Notes: generated by a model from the letters alone, not told the origin. DNA of 44,563 nt from Bacteroidales bacterium (GCA_015060455.1 SUYM01000024.1:1-44563), one strand, 5' to 3'. Positions 26,921-35,258 are shown, counted from the first letter of the stretch. Program-made: numbers and translations.

Positions 26921-27955
26921 ATGAATATCATCATCGGTCTTATAATCATAGCGATAGGAGCATTTTGCCAATCAAGCAGCTATGTTCCTATCAATAAGAT
27001 CAAGAAATGGAGCTGGGAAAGCTACTGGCTCGTGCAGGGAGTATTTGCATGGCTTCTCTTTCCTCTATTTGGCGCTCTGCTCGCAGTTCCTGCAGAACAT
27101 AGCCTCTTCGAACTGTATGCTGCATCTCCTAAGGCAACTTTGTTGACAATGTTCTTCGGAATGCTTTGGGGAGTCGGAGGTCTTACATTCGGGCTTTCAA
27201 TGCGTTATCTCGGAGTCGCTCTCGGCCAATCCATCGCACTTGGAACATGCGCAGGCCTGGGAACAATCATGGGACCAGTACTTCTAAATGCATTCTTCCC
27301 GGAACTTAATGCCCTTTCCGCAGTTACATCTTCTGTAATTATCGGAGTAGTCGTTACACTTATCGGCATCGCAATCATCGGTGTTGCAGGCGGAATGAAG
27401 TCGGCATCACTTTCTGAAGAAGAAAAGAAGGAGGCAGTGAAGGACTTTAACTTCCCAAAGGGGCTTGCAATCGCACTTCTTGCCGGCTTCATGAGTGGTT
27501 GCTTCAATGTCGGACTTGAGTTCGGAAAGGGACTCAACTTCGGCGAACTGACAGACCCAATGTTCCGCACCTTGCCAGCTACTCTGCTTGTAACCGTAGG
27601 AGGTTTCCTGACCAATGCTGCCTACTGTCTCTATCAGAATAAGCGCAATGCTACTTTCTGCGACTATAAGAACGGCAGCGTATGGGCGAACAATCTTACT
27701 TTCTGCGCCCTGGCTGGTCTTCTTTGGTACAGCCAGTTCTTCGGACTGTCGCTCGGTCGCAGTTTCTTTGAGGTCGGCAGCGCTATGGACACACTCGCAT
27801 TCTGCATCCTGATGGCCTTGAACGTAACATTCTCGAATGTATGGGGCATCATCCTGAAAGAATGGAAAGGATGTTCACGAAAGACTATTGTTGTACTTGT
27901 GACAGGAATTGCTGTGCTGATACTCAGTTCGTTCTTGCCTGAATTGTTGAAATAA
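26921..27955 (+). CDS. rhaT: L-rhamnose/H+ symporter
   Basis: This 344-aa inner-membrane protein belongs to the RhaT family of the drug/metabolite transporter superfamily. About ten hydrophobic segments run from IIIGLIIIAIGAFCQSSSYVP to IVVLVTGIAVLILSSFLPELL. Recognisable pieces are KKWSWESYWLVQG (about 26-38) and LSMRYLGVALGQSIALGTCAGLGTI (about 90-114), both strongly conserved in RhaT. It imports L-rhamnose released in the periplasm by GH106. The aldolase gene starts 1 nt after its stop. Confidence 0.95.
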   Translation: MNIIIGLIIIAIGAFCQSSSYVPINKIKKWSWESYWLVQGVFAWLLFPLFGALLAVPAEHSLFELYAASPKATLLTMFFGMLWGVGGLTFGLSMRYLGVALGQSIALGTCAGLGTIMGPVLLNAFFPELNALSAVTSSVIIGVVVTLIGIAIIGVAGGMKSASLSEEEKKEAVKDFNFPKGLAIALLAGFMSGCFNVGLEFGKGLNFGELTDPMFRTLPATLLVTVGGFLTNAAYCLYQNKRNATFCDYKNGSVWANNLTFCALAGLLWYSQFFGLSLGRSFFEVGSAMDTLAFCILMALNVTFSNVWGIILKEWKGCSRKTIVVLVTGIAVLILSSFLPELLK

Positions 27956-27956
27956 G

Positions 27957-28769
27957 ATGAAATCAATATTAGATAACAGACCTGCGCTCCATGCCGCCGT
28001 ATGGCAGGTCGCAGAAACAGCCGGCTATCTCTGGCAGAAAGGTTGGGCTGAAAGAAATGGAGGAAACATTACCGTTAATGTTACAGAGCACATTGACGAC
28101 GAGATCCGCAATATGCCAGCTATCAGCGAGGTAAAACCGATAGGCACTGTACTCCCTGAGCTTAAGGGTTGCTACTTCTACTGCAAGGGTACTCAGAAAC
28201 GTATGCGCGACCTTGCGCGTGACCCTATGGCAAACGGATCAATCATCCGCATACTGGACGACTGCGCAAGCTACGTCATAATCGCTGATAATCCTGTGGC
28301 TCCAACCTCAGAGCTCCCAGCTCACTTAAGCGTACATAACTACCTGCTTGCAAAGGGCTCACCTTACCGTGCATCACTGCATACCCATCCTATCGAACTC
28401 GTTGCAATGACACACTGCCGCAAGTTCATGGAAAAGGATGTTGCAACTAAGTTGCTTTGGTCTATGATACCGGAAACCAAGGCATTCTGCCCACGCGGAC
28501 TTGGAATGGTTCCGTACCTGATGCCAAGTGGAGTCGAACTTGCCGAGGCCACCATCAAGGCAATCGACGATGACTACGACGTAGTCATGTGGGAGAAACA
28601 CGGTGTATTCGCTGTTGATGTAGATGTGATGTCTGCTTTCGACCAGGTGGATGTACTCAATAAGGCTGCTCTAATCTATATTGCATCTAAGAATATGGGC
28701 TTCGAACCAGAAGGAATGTCAGATGCACAGATGCAAGAACTTACGGACACTTTTGGACTACCAAAGTAA
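27957..28769 (+). CDS. rhaD: rhamnulose-1-phosphate aldolase
   Basis: This 270-aa class II zinc aldolase splits L-rhamnulose-1-phosphate into dihydroxyacetone phosphate and L-lactaldehyde. The zinc site is visible as SLHTHPIELVAMTH (His142, His144) and WEKHGVFA (His215). GNITVNVTEHID and TSELPAHLSVHNYLLAKG are family-typical. It is the last rha gene. No lactaldehyde reductase follows, unlike the Bacteroides rhamnose operon, so L-lactaldehyde must be processed by a gene elsewhere. The stop lies in a stem with the following CTCCTACTTT. Confidence 0.95.
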   Translation: MKSILDNRPALHAAVWQVAETAGYLWQKGWAERNGGNITVNVTEHIDDEIRNMPAISEVKPIGTVLPELKGCYFYCKGTQKRMRDLARDPMANGSIIRILDDCASYVIIADNPVAPTSELPAHLSVHNYLLAKGSPYRASLHTHPIELVAMTHCRKFMEKDVATKLLWSMIPETKAFCPRGLGMVPYLMPSGVELAEATIKAIDDDYDVVMWEKHGVFAVDVDVMSAFDQVDVLNKAALIYIASKNMGFEPEGMSDAQMQELTDTFGLPK

Positions 28770-28865
28770 TGGAGTTTATCTCCTACTTTCGTTTACCGAC
28801 CTCTCACACCACCGTATCTTGGCCGGAAAAACGGGCTTATTTATGGACGGCACCAGCACAAAGCA
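28770..28865 (-). mobile_element. possible group II intron 3'-end remnant (reverse strand)
   Basis: On the minus strand, TACGGTGGTGTGAGAGG (around 28814-28798) matches, from memory, the conserved domain V/VI junction of bacterial group II introns. It is followed by CGGTAAACGAAAGTAGGAG, which could be a domain VI-like stem. No reverse transcriptase is nearby, and a proper 34-nt domain V cannot be completed, so this would be a decayed fragment. The match is short and could be coincidental. Confidence 0.35.
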
Positions 28866-28959
28866 TACGGAGTAGGCGTTTTCAAAAACAGTTTTGGATG
28901 ACATGTGTGCGGATTTTCAGGCTAAAACTGTCACACCGGTCGCTATCAGCCCCGATTGA

Positions 28960-29012
28960 CGGGAGCCACTCAAAATCAAGCACTTACGAAGAAATTCGCA
29001 AGTGCTTTTTTC
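28960..29012 (+). repeat. direct repeat of tRNA-Asn 3' end plus terminator (att-like)
   Basis: The 53 nt starting CGGGAGCCACTCAAA are identical to 1091-1143 except for one base (A at 28975 for T at 1106). They comprise the last nine tRNA bases including CCA, and the whole terminator hairpin with six T residues. Sequence further upstream in the tRNA is not repeated. The two copies bracket 27.9 kb holding the entire rhamnose locus. Confidence 0.9.
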
Positions 29013-29040
29013 CACACACCATGAACTCTGAAGATAAAGA

Positions 29041-29071
29041 AGGGCGGCCTGCTGAACTGCGGACCGCCCTT
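29041..29071 (-). terminator. terminator-like hairpin downstream of dnaK
   Basis: AGGGCGG (29041-29047) and CCGCCCT (29064-29070) form a GC-rich stem 25 bp beyond the dnaK stop. The T-run on the minus strand is weak (TCTTTATCTT). Confidence 0.6.
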
Positions 29072-29095
29072 TGGTTATAATATATTCAGAGTATC

Positions 29096-30994
29096 TTACT
29101 GCTCGTCAACGCCCTGATCATCAGTGCCCTGAGGACCTGCCTGACCGCCGCCGAACGGACCCTGCTGCGCACCTGGCTGAGGACCTGCCTGAGCAGCCTT
29201 TGCCATATCCTCTGAAGCCGCATGCCATGCTGCCTCGAGTTCTGCGTTATACTTGTCGATGTCAGCGATGTTCTGAGCCTTCACAGCCTCCTTGAGAGAA
29301 CTCATCGCGTTCTCGATCGCAGTCTTCTTTTCAGCTGGGATCTTGTCTCCGTACTCCTTGAGGTTCTTCTCAGTCTGGAAGCACATACCGTCAGCGTTGT
29401 TGATCTTGTCGATACGCTCCTTCTCAGCCTGGTCTGCAGCCTCATTTGCCTTAGCCTCATCCCTCATTCTCTGGATTTCAGCCTCAGAAAGTCCTGACGA
29501 AGCCTCGATACGGATGTTCTGCTCCTTGCCTGTAGCCTTATCCTTGGCAGAGACATTGAGGATACCGTTTGCATCGATATCGAATGTCACCTCGATCTGA
29601 GGTACACCTCTTGGAGCCGGTGCGATACCGTCAAGGATGAAGTTGCCGATGAGCTTGTTGTCCTTAGCCATAGGACGTTCACCCTGAAGCACATGCACGT
29701 CAACAGCAGGCTGGTTGTCAGCAGCAGTAGAGAACACCTGTGACTTTTTGGTAGGGATTGTGGTGTTGGCCTCGATAAGCTTTGTCATCACACCGCCGAG
29801 AGTCTCGATACCGAGTGAAAGCGGAGTCACGTCGAGAAGGAGGACATCCTTCACATCACCTGCAAGCACACCACCCTGGATGGCTGCACCCATAGCCACA
29901 ACCTCGTCCGGGTTCACGCTCTTGTTAGGAGCCTTTCCGAAGAACTTCTCCACAACAGCCTGGATGGCAGGGATACGTGTAGAACCACCTACGAGAAGGA
30001 TCTCATTGATGTCAGAAGCGCTGATACCTGCATCCTGAAGAGCCTTGCGGCATGGCTCGATAGTCTTCTGGATAAGGCTGTCTGCGAGCTGCTCGAACTT
30101 AGCTCTTGTAAGGGTCTTCACAAGGTGCTTTGGCATACCGTCAACAGGCATGATATAAGGGAGGTTGATCTCAGTAGAAGTCTGGCTTGAAAGCTCGATC
30201 TTTGCCTTCTCAGCAGCCTCCTTGAGTCTCTGAAGAGCCATAGGGTCCTTCTTGAGGTCGATGCCGCCGTTCTCAGATGCGAACTCTGCTGCGAGCCAGT
30301 CGATGATCACCTGGTCGAAGTCGTCACCGCCGAGGTGGGTGTCACCGTTGGTTGAGAGTACTTCGAATACGCCGTCGCCGAGGTCCATGATGGAGATATC
30401 GAATGTACCGCCACCAAGGTCATATACTGCGATCTTCATATCCTTGTTCTGCTTATCAAGACCGTATGCAAGAGCTGCTGCAGTAGGCTCGTTGATGATA
30501 CGCTTCACGTCAAGACCGGCGATCTGACCTGCCTCCTTGGTAGCCTGACGCTGTGAGTCAGAGAAATATGCAGGAACTGTGATGACAGCCTCTGTCACCT
30601 CCTGACCAAGATATTCCTCAGCGGTCTTCTTCATCTTCTGGAGAATCATCGCTGAAATCTCCTGCGGTGAATAAAGACGACCGTCGATATCAACACGCGG
30701 AGTGTCGTTCTCGCCTTTTACGACTTTGTAAGGCACGCGTGCGATGTCGCCGCCTACCTGGCTGTACTTCTCACCCATGAATCTCTTGATTGAGAAGATG
30801 GTCTTGTGAGGATTGGTGATTGCCTGACGCTTTGCAGGGTTACCGATCTTTCTCTCGCCGCCGTCAGTGAACGCAACAACTGAAGGAGTTGTTCTCTGGC
30901 CCTCATTATTGATGATCACTGTAGGCTCGTTACCTTCCATAACTGCCACACATGAGTTGGTAGTTCCAAGGTCAATTCCAATAATTTTTCCCAT
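29096..30994 (-). CDS. dnaK: molecular chaperone DnaK (Hsp70)
   Basis: This 632-aa cytosolic ATP-dependent chaperone works with DnaJ and GrpE. The ATPase domain shows [59 protein letters not shown] and [13 protein letters not shown]. The substrate-binding domain starts at [18 protein letters not shown] (about residues 385-402), and the helical lid ends in a Gly/Gln/Pro-rich tail. I start at 30994 (MGKIIG); a 32-residue upstream extension would be translated through a dispersed repeat and has no chaperone sequence. No dnaJ or grpE lies alongside. Confidence 0.97.
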   Translation of the reverse strand: MGKIIGIDLGTTNSCVAVMEGNEPTVIINNEGQRTTPSVVAFTDGGERKIGNPAKRQAITNPHKTIFSIKRFMGEKYSQVGGDIARVPYKVVKGENDTPRVDIDGRLYSPQEISAMILQKMKKTAEEYLGQEVTEAVITVPAYFSDSQRQATKEAGQIAGLDVKRIINEPTAAALAYGLDKQNKDMKIAVYDLGGGTFDISIMDLGDGVFEVLSTNGDTHLGGDDFDQVIIDWLAAEFASENGGIDLKKDPMALQRLKEAAEKAKIELSSQTSTEINLPYIMPVDGMPKHLVKTLTRAKFEQLADSLIQKTIEPCRKALQDAGISASDINEILLVGGSTRIPAIQAVVEKFFGKAPNKSVNPDEVVAMGAAIQGGVLAGDVKDVLLLDVTPLSLGIETLGGVMTKLIEANTTIPTKKSQVFSTAADNQPAVDVHVLQGERPMAKDNKLIGNFILDGIAPAPRGVPQIEVTFDIDANGILNVSAKDKATGKEQNIRIEASSGLSEAEIQRMRDEAKANEAADQAEKERIDKINNADGMCFQTEKNLKEYGDKIPAEKKTAIENAMSSLKEAVKAQNIADIDKYNAELEAAWHAASEDMAKAAQAGPQPGAQQGPFGGGQAGPQGTDDQGVDEQ

Positions 30995-31039
30995 AATTCT
31001 TATATTTATAAATTTATATTTCCTGGTTTCCCGTTTTGT

Positions 31040-31082
31040 AGAGATCCTCACGTCGTCACTTTGTTCCCCCTCAGGATGACGT
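31040..31082. repeat. dispersed GTCATCCTGA-family repeat upstream of dnaK
   Basis: On the minus strand, GTCATCCTGAGGGGGAACAAAG runs on into GTGACGACGTGAGGATCTC. This has the same layout as the repeats at 695-860 and 25481-25508, diverged in the middle. Confidence 0.65.
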
Positions 31083-31149
31083 TGTGTCACATCGTTGCGG
31101 GGTTGCAGAACTGTGGCAATCTCTGTCGCCGGAATAATAACGAAAGGTG

Positions 31150-31226
31150 TGCCATTGGCATAAGTCTGAAAATATATGCCAAAATGTCAGTTTTAATATG
31201 ACATATCGCTTCAGATTATGACATAT
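31150..31226. promoter_or_regulatory. cluster of palindromes between dnaK and the divergent pseudouridine synthase
   Basis: TGCCATTGGCA (about 31150-31160), ATGTCA/TGACAT arms (31184-31189, 31199-31204), and a direct repeat TATGACATAT at 31197-31206 and 31217-31226 (20-bp spacing) crowd the divergent region. They may be regulator sites for the chaperone gene. Confidence 0.35.
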
Positions 31227-31230
31227 TTGC

Positions 31231-31238
31231 TATTTTTG
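31231..31238 (+). promoter_or_regulatory. -7 element for the pseudouridine synthase gene
   Basis: TATTTTTG fits TAnnTTTG. It lies 85 bp upstream of the chosen ATG and has no clear -33 partner. Confidence 0.4.
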
Positions 31239-31323
31239 CAAGCGTAGCCTGTCATTACAAGCATAGCAAGTATAGTAGTTGACAAAGTCGCTTGAGCGTG
31301 AGCGAAAGAAATCTAATACAGAT

Positions 31324-32034
31324 ATGATTTACCGTGAACTATCAGCCGAGGAATTCAACGACCTCGCATCAAGAATACTCTACGAAGACAATCACCTTCT
31401 GGTCATAAACAAGAAGGCAGGAGAGATTGTCCAGGGCGACAAGACATCTGACGAGCCCCTCACTGAGACCTGCAAGGCATTCATTGCCAAGCGTGATGCC
31501 AAGCCTGGACAGGTATTCATGGGACTCCCCCATCGCCTTGACCGCCCCGTCAGCGGCATTGTTGTGCTTGCCAAGACCTCCAAGGCATTGGAAAGACTGA
31601 ACGCAATGTTCAGGGACGGAAATGTAAGCAAGATATATTGGGCACTGGTATGTAATGAGCCACAGCAGAAGGAAAAACTGCTTGAAGGCATGTTGTGGCG
31701 CAATGAAAAGCAGAACAAGTCGTATATATGCAGGCCGGGAGCACTGAGAAAGGATGCCAGGCTTGCAAAACTTATATATAAATATATAGGTAAGACTGAA
31801 CGATATTTTCTGCTTGAGGTGGAACTCATGACAGGCCGTCATCACCAGATCCGCTGCCAACTTTCCGATATGGGCTGTCCTATCAAGGGAGACCTGAAAT
31901 ATGGGGCGCCACGTTCAAATCCGGACGGCGGAATATCACTCCACGCCCGCAGAATCACTTTTACGCATCCCGTAAAAAAAGAGCCTCTGACAATAGAGGC
32001 CCCCGTGCCTGCATCCTGGCCGGAACTCAGATAA
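31324..32034 (+). CDS. RluA-family RNA pseudouridine synthase
   Basis: This 236-aa protein isomerises uridine to pseudouridine in rRNA or tRNA. The catalytic motif GLPHRLDRPVSGIVVLAKTS (about 74-93) contains the HRLD block with the essential Asp. YEDNHLLVINKKAG precedes it, and LLEVELMTGRHHQIRCQLSDMGCPIKGDLKYGA follows, as expected for RluA. There is no S4 domain. I use the ATG at 31324 (MIYRELSAEEF); the 15 upstream residues look like random intergenic translation. The exact target uridine cannot be predicted. Confidence 0.92.
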   Translation: MIYRELSAEEFNDLASRILYEDNHLLVINKKAGEIVQGDKTSDEPLTETCKAFIAKRDAKPGQVFMGLPHRLDRPVSGIVVLAKTSKALERLNAMFRDGNVSKIYWALVCNEPQQKEKLLEGMLWRNEKQNKSYICRPGALRKDARLAKLIYKYIGKTERYFLLEVELMTGRHHQIRCQLSDMGCPIKGDLKYGAPRSNPDGGISLHARRITFTHPVKKEPLTIEAPVPASWPELR

Positions 32035-32091
32035 CGATAACCGTAACACATATTCCTACTACCCGGCTCAGCCATCGTCCGGCAACTTTTT

Positions 32092-32268
32092 GCGCAAAAC
32101 TCTGCGTGATGGTCCCCTTTTCGGACATTATGCCCATTTTTCGCCACCGTCACACATCTTTTTGCCCGAAATTCTGCGTGATGGTCCCGTTTCCACCAGC
32201 CGATGAACTGTTTCAGGTACCGTCACGCACTAAAATGCCCAAAACTCTGCGTGATGGTCCCCTTTTCG
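32092..32268. repeat. 72-bp tandem array with CTGCGTGATGGTCCC core (3 copies)
   Basis: Cores begin near 32101, 32173 and 32246, each preceded by G(C/T)(G/C)CAAAACT-like sequence and followed by CCTTTTCG-like sequence. Between copies, CCGTCAC(A/G)CA is the inverse of TGCGTGATGG, so each unit can fold. The array occupies the gap between the pseudouridine synthase gene and the tRNA-Gly terminator; no gene is seen. Confidence 0.85.
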
Positions 32269-32294
32269 CTCAACAAAACACCGATTTCGCCCCA

Positions 32295-32330
32295 ACAAAA
32301 AAGGGACTCCCACAATGAGAAGTCCCTTTT
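32295..32330 (-). terminator. terminator of tRNA-Gly
   Basis: AAAAGGGACT (32299-32308) and AGTCCCTTTT (32321-32330) form a 10-bp stem. On the minus strand the hairpin ends in a run of six T residues, just after the tRNA. Confidence 0.85.
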
Positions 32331-32333
32331 GCG

Positions 32334-32405
32334 AGCGGGTGACGGGGGTCGAACCCGCGGCCCTCGGCTTGGGAAGCCGATGCTCTACCACTGAGCTACA
32401 CCCGC
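32334..32405 (-). tRNA. tRNA-Gly (CCC)
   Basis: On the minus strand: acceptor GCGGGTG pairs with CACCCGC, D arm GTAGCTCAGTGGTAGAGC, anticodon stem TCGGC/GCCGA around TTCCCAA (anticodon CCC), T loop GGGTTCGACCCCC, and U73, the usual bacterial glycine discriminator. CCA is not encoded. Confidence 0.96.
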
Positions 32406-32415
32406 AAAAGCAGGA

Positions 32416-32423
32416 CAAAGATA
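32416..32423 (-). promoter_or_regulatory. -7 box for tRNA-Gly
   Basis: Minus-strand TATCTTTG (32423 to 32416) matches TAnnTTTG and sits 11 bp upstream of the tRNA 5' end. Confidence 0.6.
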
Positions 32424-32476
32424 ATCAAAATTTAATCTGACGCCATAGATTGTTGAAAATTATTGAAATTTTTGAT

Positions 32477-32484
32477 TACTTTTG
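32477..32484 (+). promoter_or_regulatory. -7 box for the transketolase gene
   Basis: TACTTTTG matches TAnnTTTG, 35 bp before the ATG at 32519. The upstream TTG at 32453-32455 is at roughly the right distance. Confidence 0.55.
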
Positions 32485-32518
32485 TGGGATATAGTTAAGC
32501 ACATAACCCTTTACCGAT

Positions 32519-34534
32519 ATGAATGACACAAAAGTAATGAGTCTGGCTGCGGACAACATAAGGATTCTTGCAGCATCAATGGTTGAAAAAGCAAAATCAG
32601 GTCACCCCGGAGGAGCGATGGGAGGAGCAGATTTCATCAACGTTCTATACTCCGAATATCTTCAGTATGATCCGGAAAGGCCGGAATGGGAAGGTCGCGA
32701 CCGTCTGTTCCTTGATCCGGGACACATGTCTCCGATGCTTTATGCCCAACTTGCTCTCATAGGCAAGTTCACCATTGAAGAACTCAAGAATTTCCGTCAG
32801 TGGGGTTCTCCTACACCGGGACACCCTGAGCGCAACATCAGCAGAGGTATCGAAAACACTTCCGGTCCTCTGGGACAGGGTCATGTATTTGCCGTCGGAG
32901 CGGCTATGGCTGCAAAGTTCCTTCACGCACGCACAGGCAATCCTACCTTTGCAAAAGAAACAATATATGCATATATATCAGACGGCGGCATCCAGGAGGA
33001 AATCTCTCAGGGAGCCGGCCGTGTTGCGGGCACTCTCGGTCTTGATAACCTCGTGATGTTCTACGACTCGAACGACATCCAACTTTCAACCGAGTGCGAG
33101 GTGGTCTGCACCGAAGATACAGCAATGAAGTACAGGTCATGGGGCTGGCATGTGATCACCATCGACGGCAACGACTGCGAACAGATCCGCAAGGCACTTG
33201 ACGAGGCTAAGACCATCAACGACCGCCCTACCCTCATTATCGGTAAATGTATCATGGGCAAGGGTGCCAGAACGGCAGACAACCAGAGTTATGAGCGCAG
33301 TTGCAAGACTCATGGCGCACCTCTCGGCGGGGACGCATACAAGAACACAATCCTGAATCTCGGCGGCAATCTTGAAGATCCGTTCGTAATCAGGGACGAG
33401 GTCAAGGAGATATACGCAAAACGTGAGGCTGAACTGAAAGCGATTGTGGCTCAGCGTCATGCAGAAGAGGCGGCATGGGCGGCAGCCAATCCTGAAAAGG
33501 CGGCTCAGCAGGCAGACTGGTTCAGCGGAAACGCTCCTGTACTCGACTGGAGCAGCGTTCAGCAGAAGGCAGGCGCGCCTACACGAAACGCTTCGGCGAC
33601 CGTGCTCGGAATGCTTGCAGAACAGGTTCCGAATATGGTGGTTTCATCAGCCGACCTCTCGAACTCAGACAAGACAGACGGTTTCCTCAACAAGACCCAC
33701 GCCTTCACAAAGGGCGATTTCAGCGGAGCCTTCTTCCAGGCTGGCGTTTCTGAACTGACAATGGCCTGCGTATGTATGGGTATGATGCTTCACGGAGGAG
33801 TAATCACTGCATGCGGAACATTCTTCGTATTCTCAGACTATATGAAGCCGGCCATCCGTATGGCTGCACTCATGGAGACCCCGATCAAGTTCGTATGGTC
33901 GCATGACGCATTCCGCGTAGGAGAAGACGGTCCGACCCACGAGCCTGTCGAGCAGGAGGCTCAGATCCGTCTTATGGAGAAGATGAAGAATCACAGCGGC
34001 AAGAACTCTGTGCTTGTGCTCCGTCCTGCCGATGCAGAGGAGACCACAGTATGCTGGAGGATGGCTATGGAGAATATGGACACTCCGACAGCCCTTATCT
34101 TCTCACGCCAGAATGTGGATATGCTTCCTCAGGGAACTGACTATGAGCAGGCTCGCAAGGGTGCATATATAGTTGCAGGCTCCGATGAAAACCCTGATAT
34201 CATACTCGTTGCTTCCGGTTCAGAAGTTTCAACCCTCGAATCAGGCGCTGCCCTTCTCCGTGCAGAAGGTGTGAAGGTAAGAGTGGTGAGTTGTCCGTCG
34301 GAAGGCCTCTTCCGCAGCCAGAGCGAGGAATATCAGGAAAGCATTCTTCCTAAGGGAGCAAAGATCTTCGGTCTCACAGCAGGCCTTCCGGTAAACCTCC
34401 AGGGACTTGTGGGCTGCAACGGAAAGGTGTTCGGCCTGGAAAGTTTCGGCTTCTCTGCACCATATAAGGTGCTTGATGAGAAACTCGGATTCACAGCGGA
34501 AAACGTATATAATCAGGTGAAGGCGATGCTCTAA
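32519..34534 (+). CDS. tkt: transketolase
   Basis: This 671-aa cytosolic thiamine-diphosphate enzyme of the non-oxidative pentose phosphate pathway transfers two-carbon units between ketoses and aldoses. The N-terminal part shows KSGHPGGAMGGADF and the ThDP-binding segment ISDGGIQEEISQGAGRVAG ending in FYDSNDIQLS. The pyrimidine domain has AFTKGDFSGAFFQAGVSE and SHDAFRVGEDGPTHEPVEQEAQI (about 460-482), and the C-domain begins near LILVASGSEVSTLE. The protein is complete. It is monocistronic with its own promoter and terminator. Confidence 0.96.
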   Translation: MNDTKVMSLAADNIRILAASMVEKAKSGHPGGAMGGADFINVLYSEYLQYDPERPEWEGRDRLFLDPGHMSPMLYAQLALIGKFTIEELKNFRQWGSPTPGHPERNISRGIENTSGPLGQGHVFAVGAAMAAKFLHARTGNPTFAKETIYAYISDGGIQEEISQGAGRVAGTLGLDNLVMFYDSNDIQLSTECEVVCTEDTAMKYRSWGWHVITIDGNDCEQIRKALDEAKTINDRPTLIIGKCIMGKGARTADNQSYERSCKTHGAPLGGDAYKNTILNLGGNLEDPFVIRDEVKEIYAKREAELKAIVAQRHAEEAAWAAANPEKAAQQADWFSGNAPVLDWSSVQQKAGAPTRNASATVLGMLAEQVPNMVVSSADLSNSDKTDGFLNKTHAFTKGDFSGAFFQAGVSELTMACVCMGMMLHGGVITACGTFFVFSDYMKPAIRMAALMETPIKFVWSHDAFRVGEDGPTHEPVEQEAQIRLMEKMKNHSGKNSVLVLRPADAEETTVCWRMAMENMDTPTALIFSRQNVDMLPQGTDYEQARKGAYIVAGSDENPDIILVASGSEVSTLESGAALLRAEGVKVRVVSCPSEGLFRSQSEEYQESILPKGAKIFGLTAGLPVNLQGLVGCNGKVFGLESFGFSAPYKVLDEKLGFTAENVYNQVKAML

Positions 34535-34554
34535 GCATTACCGATATACAACAG

Positions 34555-34588
34555 AAGGTCGGCCGATTACTTTCAGCCGGCCTTTTTC
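34555..34588 (+). terminator. transketolase terminator
   Basis: AAGGTCGGC (34555-34563) pairs with GCCGGCCTT (34576-34584), with one G-T pair, followed by a five-T run. Confidence 0.85.
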
Positions 34589-34658
34589 GTATGCACCCGG
34601 ACATGGCACTCGGCACGATAGTTGACCCTGACGACGCGGATAATTAAAATATACTATT

Positions 34659-35258
34659 ATGAAACGTCATTTTGAAAATCTGACAGCGAAGGCTGCACGT
34701 ACCATAAAGCATTGGTGGCTGATGATAGTCGCCGGCATCCTGTGCATCGCAGCAGGAATATGCGTATTCGCCTTCCCTGTCGAAAGTTACGTCACACTAA
34801 GCATCCTGTTCGGAGTGGTCATGCTACTGACAGGAGCCGGCCAGTTGGTCATAGCGTCAACAAGCGGCAACTATCTGATGATGAGGGGGTATTTCATCGT
34901 GGGAGGCGTCCTGGATGTAATCCTCGGAATATTCCTTTGCGTATATCCGGGTGTGACATTGGTGGTACTCCCATTCATGATGGGACTATGGCTGATGTAC
35001 CGCAGTTTCATTCTTATCTCAATAGGAGGTGACATGGAGACATTCAGAGTTTCAGGCAGCGGCTCGATGATGATATTGGGTATCCTGATCCTTCTGCTGT
35101 CCGTATTTGTACTGGTAAATCCGTTCAGCGCAGGCATCATGACCGTGCTGATTGTCGCCGGTGTCGGACTGATCCTGCTGGGTATCACGTTCTGCTCTCT
35201 TGCTGTCAAGTTACGGGACCTCAACAAGGAACTCAAGAAAGAATATGCAGTGGAGTAA
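34659..35258 (+). CDS. HdeD/DUF308-family membrane protein
   Basis: This 199-aa protein has six hydrophobic segments in three paired repeats: WWLMIVAGILCIAAGICVFAFP, LSILFGVVMLLTGAGQLVIA, YFIVGGVLDVILGIFLCVYP, then a VLPFMMGLWLMYRSFILIS stretch, MMILGILILLLSVFVLVNP and a last segment before a charged KLRDLNKELKKEY tail. The repeated G-(I/V)-hydrophobic-hydrophobic pattern with a Pro at the helix end is typical of the HdeD (DUF308) family, linked to acid resistance in enterobacteria. The role here is unknown. It is flanked by terminators and appears monocistronic. Confidence 0.82.
   Translation: MKRHFENLTAKAARTIKHWWLMIVAGILCIAAGICVFAFPVESYVTLSILFGVVMLLTGAGQLVIASTSGNYLMMRGYFIVGGVLDVILGIFLCVYPGVTLVVLPFMMGLWLMYRSFILISIGGDMETFRVSGSGSMMILGILILLLSVFVLVNPFSAGIMTVLIVAGVGLILLGITFCSLAVKLRDLNKELKKEYAVE

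Noticed and set aside
1100..28960. integrative element with its own integrase
   Set aside because: No tyrosine or serine recombinase, relaxase or conjugation gene is present between the repeats; only the footprint is seen.
28769..29080. 103-codon frame spanning the scar and the second terminator
   Set aside because: It reads through the tRNA-end repeat and a rho-independent terminator; no protein similarity is recognisable.
29715..30038. long plus-strand frames opposite dnaK
   Set aside because: They are antisense shadows of a strongly conserved coding sequence with biased codon use.
30995..31090. 32-residue N-terminal extension of DnaK
   Set aside because: It is translated from a dispersed repeat; DnaK begins at [12 protein letters not shown].
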